From Nymphaea colorata (taxonomy: Eukaryota; Streptophyta; Magnoliopsida; Nymphaeales; Nymphaeaceae), in contig NC_045144.1 in assembly GCF_008831285.2 (NCBI RefSeq), positions 10,891,672 through 10,955,671 on the forward strand: a DNA stretch of 64,000 nt. Reading direction: 5' to 3'. Shown piece after piece: positions 46,617-56,559 of the stretch. A model generated the notes under the pieces. The model made no database searches. It had not been told where the DNA came from and was given only the letters and a program-made list of their open reading frames with translations. Within the stretch, counting starts at the first letter, position 1. Each line of letters opens with the position of its first letter. A program made the translations under genes and the position numbers.

Positions 46617-46886
46617 TGTTAGTTTTTGGTATATCAGTCTTGACAATCACTGCAGTTCAGTCTTGTAGAAAATAAGGAAGAAAAGACAAGAGAGAATCGC
46701 TGCAGCCTCAACCCTAAAATTTTATATATTCAGGTTAGATGCAAGGTCAAAATAATAAACCAAAGAGTACACCAAAACTACTTCATATGCCATTAATGAA
46801 ACATAAAGGCACGTGAGAAATAAAACACCTATTCCTGATGGGTTTGGGTCTGGACCAAGATCCAAACTCGTCTGTTCACCCTTACA
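46617..46886 (-). repeat. 5' LTR of the decayed copia
   Basis: Plus-strand TGTTAGTTTTTGGTATATCA to TTCACCCTTACA, next to the primer site. Its left half has a deletion relative to 41,340–41,400. Confidence 0.9.
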
Positions 46887-47242
46887 AGACCCACCTAAGG
46901 AAATCACCCACTCTTTCATTTTATTGCCGCACCCGAGTTGCATCGAGTCGGGTGCGCACCAGACATGGGTGCGGCTCCGACTCACACTCGAGCCCAATTA
47001 GAATGTCATATTACTAAATTACTTATATACTATATGTTGTTCTGATATTTTCCTATGCAATACAATTATTCAAGTATGTTATATACATTAATAACTAAAT
47101 TGTAATAATAATATATACATGCTTATTCTGTTATATATATAATAAATTAATAATAATAAAATACCCTTGCCGCATCGCCGCACCTAAATTTTTTGGGATG
47201 TACCGCTCCAGCACCCGCACCCAGCATTCTGTTGACATAGCT
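46887..47242. mobile_element. CTATGTCAC-family inverted-repeat element, left end lost
   Basis: The right end reads CTCCAGCACCCGCACCCAGC and ends TTGACATAG, like the element at 29,208. CCTAAATTTTTTGGGATGTA matches CCTAAATTTTTTTGAAAATT there. The middle is AT-rich (47,080–47,160). The left end is not clear because the copia ends at 46,886. Confidence 0.55.
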
Positions 47243-48203
47243 GATGGCTCTTGCATCGGCATAGATGACATGGTGTCAAAGGGCAGCCTTGGAGAGGAGC
47301 AGTTCATTAGTCCCGATTCGCCATGGGCAGCCTAGGAGAGGGGCAGATCATCAGTCCTAATATGCGAAATGCTGATATAGATCAGCGCAGGCAGAACCAA
47401 GGGAAAGATAATAGTTTGGACAATTCTCTGACACGTGTTGTCCAGCAAGATGAAACTATTATTATGGACCTCCTGTAAGTTGGCAACTAGCCCGACCATC
47501 AGGCGCCCTTAAGAATGCCTCATGGGAAGAAATGGAAGCTGCGGCAACCATTAACATAAAGTTCAAGGCTTTTCAGATGACCAATTTTCAGATGACCAAA
47601 ATAGAAAGAGCAAGCATGGTAGAGTTAGAGAAAACTGCAATCTTGGTATGGTCCTGTGGAGGTAGACCTCTAATGTTAACCATGAAAATCGGATGTTGCT
47701 GAATTGAATCCACAGTTTTGAAGGATGGTTGCAAAGCTGTGAATTCATTAAACAGAATGGAAGATCAAGCTTGTAGCAGAAGCGTATGGCCGTTGCATGA
47801 ACACAAATTTGAAGGTTACATCTATGCTGCAAATGAACAACACCAAAGTGTCAAAAGGCAGGCTGGCACCCGGGTTTAAACATTTGTATCTTTGGTTGTT
47901 TCTTATGAAGTTTGTAGGCTGTAGAAATTTGGGTGACCCTTATTTCTGGATGGAGTCCCTTTTGTAAACTTTTAAGTTCTTGAATGGGTCCTCTTGGATT
48001 CATTTTTTGTTGTACATACAATCCCATTTCTTTTTCATAGAGATCGAGAGCCTATCCCCCACGCAGACATTTATTCGGAAGATAGATAGCAGAACTCCAG
48101 TAAGAACACTGTAGTACATAGTCTGGCTAGCTGGCTTCAGCAGTCTGACATTTGATGGTTACATGAGGAACACAACTAGGCTGAAATGATGAGCAAAACT
48201 CGC
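47243..48203. other. Stretch without a recognised gene, left of the cupin exon
   Basis: Short open pieces with no family match; GGCAGCCT(T/A)GGAGAGG(A/G)GCAG occurs twice (about 47,283 and 47,328). It could be the downstream part of the LINE ORF1 at 40,150, but I could not show that. It also includes the cupin gene's 3' flank. Confidence 0.35.
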
Positions 48204-48527
48204 TTAGTTGGGCAATGCAAGATAGCGTAAGAACGGTTCAACATTTGGGGCAACAGCAAGAAGCTGAGAAAATTTGGGGAGCTCAAAGTCTTCAAACTGA
48301 AAAGCAGGAGCACAGGTGCATCCGACCAGAGAGAAATGGAGGTCCGGGTCCCTGGATGGACCTATATCAACTGAACTTCCATCTGGAGCATAGTCAAGGA
48401 CGTCTTTGGTTGGGAATGAACCAAACCAGACGTTAGGAGGCACCGTGTACTGAAGGTGCTGGCCTGCTTCAAGATCGGGACCCAAAACGGTCATCTTAGG
48501 GGTTCCATCTTCTCTCAACTCGAACAC
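48204..48527 (-). CDS. Cupin_5 last exon
   Basis: 108 codons including stop, phase 0, acceptor CTCATTAAG followed by GTGTTCGAG. Ends FLRYLALPN and stop. Open, no damage seen. Confidence 0.87.
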   Translation of the reverse strand: MFELREDGTPKMTVLGPDLEAGQHLQYTVPPNVWFGSFPTKDVLDYAPDGSSVDIGPSRDPDLHFSLVGCTCAPAFQFEDFELPKFSQLLAVAPNVEPFLRYLALPN

Positions 48528-51062
48528 CTTAATGAGAAAAACAAATTGAAAGTCAAGAATCTATCAAGTAATTGATTATCCGATTTTCTTCATGGACCAC
48601 TATGAAGAAAAAAAAAACACACCCGATTTAATGCCCAAAGTGATCAGTGTTTTTCTTATAATATCATGTCAGAAGATACATGCCCATGATTCTCCTCTAC
48701 TTTTTATTTTCTTTTGTTTTCTTTCAAGGAGGTGGATTAACTAAATCTTGAAGCCAAAATAAGATTAACCGCTCGAATCCATTAAACTGAAAACTTGTGA
48801 CTGGACTCAACCAAGTTAGAAAGTCTTGGGATACTTGGATGGTAGTCCAAAATCAGGTTCTGCTCAAAAATAAGGCAAAACCTCACACGGGTGGGCCAAC
48901 TATGGTGGCACACTCGCACTGGTGCTGGTGCAGCCCGACACGACACCTGACCGTGCTACTGACCGCCCTGTTCTTCTTTTCTCTAGTTTTTCTTTTTTTA
49001 TTTTTTTTTCTCTTATCTTTCCCTGTTCTCTCCCTCTCCCCCTCCCCTCCCCCTCCCCCTCCCCCCCTTATTTTATTGAATAAAACTTTAAATTTTGTAT
49101 GTGATTAAGGTAACCTTAAAAAGAAAAGAGCATATATATATATATATATTATATATATATATATGCTCTTGCCTCACCCACCCCAAATTTTTTTTAACTT
49201 GCCGCATCTCGCACCGGCATGGGCACCAGCACCCTCACCCCGCACCCATGTGACATAGGGCAAAACTAGGTTTATGGTGTGTTTGGATGACATGAAAACT
49301 AGGTTGGCCAAAACCCATTTTTTACAAAAACTTAATTTTTAGAAAGGCTCCCAGGTTATCCACAAAAAGCGTTTTGGTTAGGTCCCACAATTCTTAATGT
49401 CAATAAATTCAAATAAAATCTGAATGGGAGGGACGCTTGGCCTAACAATATGGGGGAGCTGCTGCAAGTCGCAGCTTTTCTTCTCTTTGTTTCCTTCGAG
49501 TTGGTGGTTTACAGACCATCTCTAGTTTATGATAACAAGTATACCCTATGTATTAAATCCTTATATTGAAGGTAACCCTGATCCAACCCCCAGGTGGCCT
49601 AGGTTGCTTTGTCAGGTTCAAGGCATATGATACGCTGAAATCTCATCTAACCACTTGATCTCTCAATCTGAGGTTTTTCTCATTGAAGAATCTTAAACTG
49701 TTCTGAAATTGAAACACCGAAGATCAAAAATATGACAAATACTAGACATGAGGCACTCAGAGGCTAGATTTAGTATGAAATTCTCACATCAGCAATCCCT
49801 CCCACCTTAGGTATTAATATCATAGAACCAAGACATAATATGTTCCCCTATGGAGGAAAAGAGAATTGTCTTTACTATGATTTGCATTTGCACCTGCATG
49901 TATGTTTGGGCACATTTTGCCCAAGTTACAAGTCCACATCCAAAACATGAAATCATTTGGAGGCTTAGAATCCCTAACGTGTTTTATGGTTCTGAATTTT
50001 CTAGTAAAATTATGTTTTTCACTGACAATTATCAAATAAGAACCATATTATTCTCTAACTCATGCATCGTCTTTTCAAATTGAATTGCATGAGTCCACTT
50101 TCATGAGAAGGGGAGCAGCTTGCTATCTATCATTTCACTCGGCCTCACTGAGTGAAGGTCCACCTTCTGGTCGTAATCCTCAACGTGTCTCGTGTTTCTG
50201 AACTTTCTAATATGTTTTCTGCTGACAAAATAATGACCCTAGGTATGTATTGTTTTCTTAAATCAAATTGCGTGGACTCACTCTCAAGATAAAAGGAGAA
50301 AGCTTTTGAGCCTGGTCGAGTTGTTAACATGAGCTAGGGTACTAGGACAATTGACTTTCTTGGGACTCAGGAATAGCATCGACAAGAGTCATCACGGCAA
50401 CAGTGGACAAGTGAACTCCATAACCGGATCTTTATTTGTATATGGTAATATATAGTTTTTAATGATCATATTACAGCATTGGAGAACGACATGAAAAGAC
50501 CGAATAATCTGAGCCAACAGCAAAACTTGGTTGAATTTTGCTGACATCCTAATCTTTTACTACGTTGGGCGCTGATCCAACCCAATGTACGCAAGCTCCC
50601 AGTTTGACCCACTAAATTTGGTAAGAACAGCAAAGCATAGGCCTACATTTGATGGTTCTCAGGGCAGGTTGGGTCTGCATCAAGAACTTTAGAAACGGAA
50701 GTCCCATTCTGGAGTGTAGCCCAAAATGAGCGGCTCAATCAAAATTCTCCCTTCTAAACTGAAATCCGATAGAAACATGCAGAACTAGAATTAGATAATT
50801 GACAGCAGAAAATTTAGACCCAACGATGCGTTGTTTGTATGTCCTTAAGATGGCTTCTGAAAAAAGGATAATAATTAATATGTTCTCACCATATTTTGTG
50901 ATGCAGGGAATCTAACGAGGGAAATGCATATGATACTCACAGTGAGTGGTTCTCCCATGTAGAAATGCCATGTTTCAGCACAAGGAATACGATGAAGATG
51001 TGATACACTCCCAGATGGTAGCAGAAAATATATACAGGTGCTTATTGGTCGGTCCACCTTGA
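48204..51062 (-). CDS. Cupin_5 (DUF985) RmlC-like protein, 3' two exons
   Basis: Join on the minus strand 51,062–50,941 and 48,527–48,204. Exon A: KVDRPISTCIYFLLPSGSVS, HLHRIPCAETWHFYMGEPLT, then donor GTGAGTAT. Exon B after acceptor CTCATTAAG: VFELREDGTPKM, VLGPDLEAGQHLQYTVPPNV, WFGSFPTKDVLDYAP, FSLVGCTCAPAFQFEDFELP and a stop. This is the DUF985 double-stranded beta-helix with 'HxxxxxEtWhfy.G.PL', 'G......VP...WF' and 'LVGC.cAPgF.f.dFe'. About 147 residues are visible; the family has 30–50 more at the N-terminus ('L.PHPEGGFY'), which I did not find up to 54,000. Either the first exon is far upstream or lost. The family is predicted cytosolic; its substrate is unknown. Confidence 0.85.
48882..49258. 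mobile_element. CTATGTCAC-family element with 8-bp duplication, in the cupin intron
   Basis: Duplication GGCAAAAC at 48,874–48,881 and 49,259–49,266. The right end reversed reads CTATGTCACATGGGTGCGGG. The left end CTCACACGGGTGGGCC lacks four bases (ATGT) of it. It contains a C-rich (CCCCCT)n stretch at 49,030–49,068 and a TA palindrome. This is a second member proven by its own duplication. Confidence 0.8.
49126..49170. repeat. 45-bp TA palindrome
   Basis: AAGAGCAT(AT)n with a central TT and the exact reverse ATGCTCTT at the other end; a near-perfect hairpin at the centre of the inverted-repeat element. Confidence 0.88.
50941..51062 (-). CDS. Cupin_5 penultimate exon
   Basis: 122 bases in phase with the last exon; acceptor GGATTTGTAG. 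The two bases TC before AAG would complete a Phe if the upstream exon ends in T, as 'FKVDRP' suggests. Holds the metal-site-like His/Glu motif of the cupin. Confidence 0.85.
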
Positions 51063-52182
51063 CTACAAATCCAGAAGAGGAAGAAATTTCAGAAAATACT
51101 CATCGCTTTGTGCTTGTTCATTATGTAATGCTCAGCATGGTATGCATAGCAATTAAAAATTAGATAATAGGTGGTCAGATAAGTTTAATCATCGGTAAGC
51201 TAGTGTATTCCCCAGTTTACTGTCTTATCTGCATTGCACATTTTACAAACAAATCACTCTCTCCCTCTTTTGTGCAGTTTAAATCATATCCATTATGAAT
51301 TTGAATGTGCTACTCTAGTAGAGTTAATTTCTGGAACTTCTGAGAAATGATGGTTAGACAAAGATGGATCACTTTTTTTTATAAATAAAATGATAAAAAA
51401 GAGTTATTCAAAAAGGAGAAGTAGAACATAAATGTACGCAATTGCATTGTATGGGAAATACCTGATAATGTTGATGGTGAACAAGGACAACAACAGTTGA
51501 AAGTAGCTAAATGCAAATTTTATCAGAAGGGAAACCTGATTAGGTTATCAGGATATCAAGTAAACAAGTTTGTGGAACAAATTAACCGAACAATAACCAA
51601 CATGGTTGGTATTTCTCTTCATCTAAATATCACAAGGATGATCACCCTTCACCATCTAAATAGATGAAATACGGGCCTCTAATGAGCTAAGTTGAAGAAC
51701 TGTAGAAAAATTTATAAACTTTAATATAAATACTGGATCACAAACTATCAGACACGTTGATAGGTTGTAAGGAGTCCATCCCATGATAGTTTTTGGAAAC
51801 TATAATATGCTGATGAGAGCCTTTTGATCAGACCCCCACACCACCCCACCCCCCCAACACACACACACAAAAACACATGCACACACATACACATACACAG
51901 ACATCCTCCTTATGATTATTCATATGCTAGGTTTGGCTGGAAGTCACCAAAGTAGTAACTCGGTTATTCTCAATGGGTCCATCATAATGGTGATCTTACT
52001 GCATCTGATTATGGGCATTGACTATCTGCATGCAGCTTCCTTTAATAAAGACCTGAGAGATATTGTTATATCATTTGTCCCCGTTAATCAGTCATGAAGC
52101 ACTCATTAGACAGTCTCAATGGAAGAAAACTAGCTATTATGTGATGACTCACCTACCTATACTTTTTTTTGAAACTCCAGGA
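51063..52182. other. Stretch where the cupin 5' exon is expected but not found
   Basis: No reverse-strand 'PHPEGGFY' coding was seen. A CA-rich repeat lies at 51,850–51,905. Otherwise no gene. Confidence 0.4.
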
Positions 52183-52346
52183 CAGTGGCGGATACATGTT
52201 TAGGTTTGCCACACCCGCCCACAAAAATTGCTGTATTTAGATATTGGTACGTCCATAAATTTTTACCTATTTACGTACGAGTGCCCCTTAAATTTAAAAT
52301 TTGAGCTCCTAATGGCCAGAGCCAGAAATTTCCAGCTCCACCACTG
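52183..52346. mobile_element. Short CAGTGGCGG inverted-repeat element
   Basis: 164 bp. Left end CAGTGGCGGATAC, reversed right end CAGTGGTGGAGCT. Flanks CTCCAGGA and CTCCAGGT match at 7 of 8 bases, suggesting a hAT-type 8-bp duplication. Confidence 0.72.
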
Positions 52347-52861
52347 CTCCAGGTTGATACTTTTTAAAAGGTGAGTCATCTGTCATCTTGCATGAACAAC
52401 ATAGTCAGTTGTTGGTCATACGAACATAGTCAGTTGTTTGTCATGCTGACCACTTAGTTCGGTTATGAGCATACCATCAAAGTGCTTTTTAATAGGTAAA
52501 GAACTAGGTTGGTCATTCTCTTAAATGATCATATTCCTTTCATCAGTACATGTGCAGAGTCTGCAGAGCAAAGTAAAACAGCGCATCTCATAAGACAGCC
52601 TTGACTTTACATCCAAATGTATGGTATTTCCTTTATTTTCTGGCAAACTAAATGCACGATGCTGAAATAATTTAATGAGCTAACAACCCAAATATGCATA
52701 CAAAATTCCTCAAAAATAGCATGGCATTTTTATATGCCTAATTTATGACATCTCTCTCTCTCTCTCTGTGATAACGTATATTAACCTCTCATACACATAA
52801 TTTATGACATGTCTCTCTCTCTCTCGCTTTACTCCATCGCTTTTCTCCAAAATTCTCAAAG

Positions 52862-53800
52862 ATTGTATGTTGATGATATGGTTATTACTGGGAGTGATGA
52901 TGAAAGAATTATAGAGGTAAAACATTTTCTTCATAAATGTTTTCAAATGACTGATTTGGGAAGACTAACATATTTTCTTGCAATTGAAGTTGCTTATAGC
53001 AAACAGGGTTATCTTCTTTCTCAAATGAAGTTTGCTAGTGAATTAATTGACAGAATAGGTATCTCAAATGACAAAGTTGTGGATACTCCAGAAACACTGG
53101 GAGTAAGAATGAAAATTGATGATGGAGAGATATTAGAGAATCTCACTCCTTTTCGACAAATAGTTGGTGCTCTCTCTTATCTCTCCATGACCAGACCTGA
53201 CATTGCTCATGTCGTGCATGTTATAAGCCAATTTCAACAAAGACTCACCTCAGTGCACATGGGAGCAGCAATGCGGATTGCCCGTTATGTGAAAAATACT
53301 ATCAACAAATGACTATTTCTGTCTTTCTCTTTTGTATTAGAATTAGTTGCTTATACAGATGCTGATTGGGGTGGAGATCCCAATAATAGGCACTCCACCA
53401 CTGGTTTTTGTGTGTTTTTAGGTGATTTTTTGATTTCCTGGCGATGCAAGAAACAGAATAAAGTGTCACTATCATCAACAGAAGCTGGGTATCGTGCAAT
53501 GGCAACTACAACAATGGAGATAGTGTGGCTCAAGAGTTTGTTGAAAGATATGGGAATTCATATCAACTCCTGTCAAGCTTTGTTGTGACAACAAAAGTGC
53601 AATTTATATTGCTAGCAATCACACATTTCACGAAAGAACGAAGCATATAGAGATAGACTGTCATTATGTTCGTGAAGAATTCCTTCAGAAGAATATTGAT
53701 CTCTCCTATGTTTCATCTGAATATCAACTAGGCGACTTCTTCACAAAGGCTCTTGTGGCTGCCAGGTTTCAATTTCTCCTTGGCAAACTTTTGGTTATCA
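52862..53800 (+). pseudogene. Copia RT C-part and RNase H, truncated on the left
   Basis: YVDDMVITGSDDERI (RT active site), MTDLGRLTYFLAIEVAYSKQ, GALSYLSMTRPDIAHVVHVI, stop at about 53,309, AYTDADWGGDPNNRHSTTGF, WRCKKQNKVSLSSTEAGYRA and [16 protein letters not shown], then a frameshift and [10 protein letters not shown]-like remnants. Everything before YVDD is missing; the left edge lies next to (CT)n repeats at 52,750 and 52,812. Confidence 0.88.
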
Positions 53801-53819
53801 CACCGTATATGTATCCCTT

Positions 53820-54180
53820 CTATACATATACATATATTAGTCATCTAATATGTATATTACATATATATATATATATGTTATAGGTTTGGATACTTAGGAT
53901 ATTTATGTAATTTTTCACCTTCTTTATGTCTTTTTCTTTTCTATATTTTTCCTCTTTTACCCCCGCCTCTTTCTGCTTTTATCCAAAGGGGACCCAAGGG
54001 GAGACTAGTCTCCAACAGCTAGCCTTCTCCTCTCTCTTGTTCTCTTCCTTATAAATAGTGTACATCCTCTAGTGTAAGGTTACGGCTTTTTAGCCACTTC
54101 TTGTAGTGTTTATTGGAATCAATATATGTTCTTTGTTTCTGTTGAGTGTGACCTCTTGAGTGTTACTTTGTTGTGTTGGA
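53820..54180 (+). repeat. Probable 3' LTR of the truncated copia
   Basis: Follows the RNase H; TA-rich at 53,820–53,880, with a TATAAATAG-like box at 54,051 and TTGTAGTGTTTATTGGAATC downstream, as in an LTR promoter region. The start may be TGTTATAGG at 53,876. The end could not be fixed, because the left LTR is gone. Confidence 0.45.
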
Positions 54181-54287
54181 GGAAGCTTCAAGTGTGACGT
54201 TATTGAAGCATTAGTCTTGTTTGGGCCTGATTTACATTTATTTGTCTATGTTTTTTAAAAAATTTATGGAATAATTAAAGCTGTAAT

Positions 54288-54477
54288 AGTTTTATTGGTC
54301 TATGTTTTTAAATCCTTTTATGAAGGTTACTTTAATCTCATTCAAAATTCAAAATTTTATTAAATAAAATAATGAAAGGATGAGGAGCGTAATTATCTTC
54401 AGTTAGCCGTCCTTCAGAAAGGATGAACAGGTCTATAACCTTCATTAAAAAAAAGTAAAACATAGACCAATAAAACT
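54288..54477. repeat. Fold-back repeat
   Basis: AGTTTTATTGGTCTATG (54,288–54,304) is the exact reverse complement of 54,461–54,477. A second inner arm pair TTTTATGAAGGTTA / ATAACCTTCATTAAAA follows, making a stem of two blocks with a loop of about 100 bases. Confidence 0.8.
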
Positions 54478-54599
54478 TGATGTTCTTTGCAAAAGACGTA
54501 AGATATTTTGTCCTTTGAAATACACGCTCTCCCTTAAAAAGAAGCAGAGAGTAAAAGAGGGAAAAAGTGAGGAAATAGAGAGAAGGGAGAAAAAAGAAG

Positions 54600-54769
54600 G
54601 AAAAGATGGAAGAAAAAAAAGACGAGAAAAAAAAAGCAAGTGCTGTCAGCAGCACCCGACTCGGCCAAATCAAGTTGGGTGCCACGTCGGGGTGCACCCC
54701 CTCCCTCACCTGCGTCCATGCGGGTGCAGTGCCATTTTTTGGTGTGTCCATGTGACTTAGCACAATAAC
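54600..54769 (-). mobile_element. CTAAGTCAC-family element, one end only
   Basis: On the minus strand it starts CTAAGTCACATGGACACACC and continues with GCACCCGCATGG and GTGGCACCCAACTTG, parallel to the start of the element at 48,882. The other end is not recognisable near the fold-back at 54,288–54,477. Confidence 0.5.
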
Positions 54770-54856
54770 CCTACATTTCCATCTTACTCTCTTTGAAGAA
54801 ACCCTAAACCCATTAACGGAGTTAATTTCTTCAAACCCTCTTACCAGATCACTAAT

Positions 54857-55222
54857 GACAGCAGAGAATGTTGTACCTCACCAGAGCATGGTTAACCAAT
54901 TTTCTCTTCTTCTCCACCTCTCTCTAGCAGCACTACGCTTGCCCAAGCCCTCCTTGATCACCTTCAAGAACCATTTCTACTCTCAGCCAACACCACCAAT
55001 GCTGGCAGCAAAGAAGACCTGACAATCACTGTTTATCTCATTCTACCAGGAAGAGCTCTTGCCTTAAGGCATGAATATTGTTTTTTCTTCTCCTTTTTCT
55101 TCGTTGTTTACATGTTGATTCTTAAACTTATCAGTGGAGTACAAGTCGATGCTTTACTTCATATCTTTCTTGTGTTTTCTTCCAACTATTGGCTTGCTCG
55201 ATTTTTTTTTTTTTATTGTTGA
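54857..55222 (+). other. Coding-like stretch of unknown family
   Basis: A frame without stop from about 54,895 to 55,222 includes SSSTTLAQALLDHLQEPFLL, then TVYLILPGRALALRHEY, with non-repetitive composition up to about 55,080. A second frame starts at ATG 54,857 (MTAENVVPHQSMVNQF). I do not recognise it and see no clear splice sites. It may be a first exon or a captured gene fragment. Confidence 0.25.
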
Positions 55223-56119
55223 ACAAGATTTAGGTATTGTTTTCATTTTCCTTTTGACAAAGTTTTGATTCACAAATTGATTTTTATTCTTTTTATGGGA
55301 ATTAAGGGTTTTGGATCTTTTAATTAGCCATCTAGTTTTGTGATGTTGACCTTTCCTTGAATACTATCGAATTTATGTATGACAGTTTATACCATAGCCA
55401 CAAATATCGTTCTCGGGCTTTTATCGGCAAAGTTTTTCTTGGGTATTTGTTCGACAATTTTTTTTTTGGGAAATTATCGGGAAACGCTCAGAGTTTTTTA
55501 AAAAACAAAAGTCAAACATGTTACGTAAAAATACAAGAAACTAAAGTCTAATAAGAAGTCAGAAAAAAACATCTAGTTAGAATGATAAAAATGATAAAGT
55601 AATAAGCATTGTATTGCATTTAAGAGGTCATGTTAAATAAGTAAAACAAGAGAAAATAAAACAATGAAACAAGAGTTGAAAAACGGTAACAACAGAAAAT
55701 GAAATAAAAATAAATGAAAAAAACGTGAAAAAAATCGCATTAAAATAGCCACAAATTGATTGTTAGCATTCTTTTTTCAAAAATATCGCAATATTTTCCC
55801 ATTTTTTTGTTTTCTTCATATTTTTCGTTAATATCACAATATTTTCGAAAACATCATGATATTTGTGCCTATGGCTCATACTTAATATGACTAGGATAGC
55901 AATCTTTTTAGGGGTTCGCATCATAGATGCTTTTACACATCTCTTTCTCAGCTACATGGAGGTTCCTTGCTTTCTCTTGTGGTTCCTTCTTCCACCTCAT
56001 GTGCTTAGTTTTTCTCTCCTTTTCTTTTTTAATATTTTAAGGTCAACTGGTACTTTAGGATATTCTTCATCCATTTATCACATTTTCCTAGGTAGAGGGT
56101 TTGGAGTGGAGTCAATGAG

Positions 56120-56159
<40 letters not shown>

Positions 56160-56559
56160 CTAGATCCTAGAATTTGCATTAGTTTTTTTAATACAGCAGA
56201 GCAGAATAAAGACAGACAGATAACTAAACCTAAACCAGAGTTTCAAGTAACATATAGTTTGTCTATCCAAAATCAAACATCTGAACCAAATAAAAAAGGT
56301 AACAGGTCCATAGAAAAAATCTCAAGTGGCTCCCTCTTGTCCAAGCACCCTCAAGCACTTGAAAAGCAGTAGAAGGGTGAGAACTTGGAAAACTCTCAAT
56401 ACAATAGTCAAGTATCCGAACCAGTTATCAAATATCAAACAAATCAAAAGTAATCATCCTATGCAACAGAATAAATATGATGGGCACATCTCCATTGTTC
56501 TAATTCTACAAAATTGAAGTTTTGAGATGCAGTTGTTGCTTAATATGAGACACCCCATA
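55223..56559. other. AT-rich intergenic DNA
   Basis: No gene seen. Contains long T and A runs (55,201–55,216, 55,680–55,760) and the (CT)n repeat at 56,124–56,156. Confidence 0.5.
56124..56156. repeat. (CT)n microsatellite
   Basis: About 16 uninterrupted CT units. Confidence 0.9.

Larger units (their letters stand above)
41293..46886 (-). mobile_element. Complete but decayed Ty1/copia element
   Basis: LTRs at 41,293–41,572 and 46,617–46,886 (280 and 270 bp), flanks GGACC and AGACC (4 of 5 match), primer site at 46,605–46,616 (CTCTGATACCA reversed) and polypurine tract after 41,572 (CCTCCCTCAAGTTG reversed). Minus-strand order: gag, protease, integrase, RT, RNase H. Unlike the intronic copia it has gag. 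All parts are broken by many stops and frameshifts, so it is older. Confidence 0.9.
48528..50940 (-). other. Cupin_5 intron (2.4 kb)
   Basis: Bounded by GTGAGTAT and CTCATTAAG on the minus strand. It contains the inverted-repeat element at 48,882–49,258. The rest shows no gene. Confidence 0.8.

Noticed and set aside
54445-54763. Phe/Ser-rich and Lys/Glu-rich open frames on both strands
   Set aside because: Low-complexity translation of purine/pyrimidine-rich transposon DNA.
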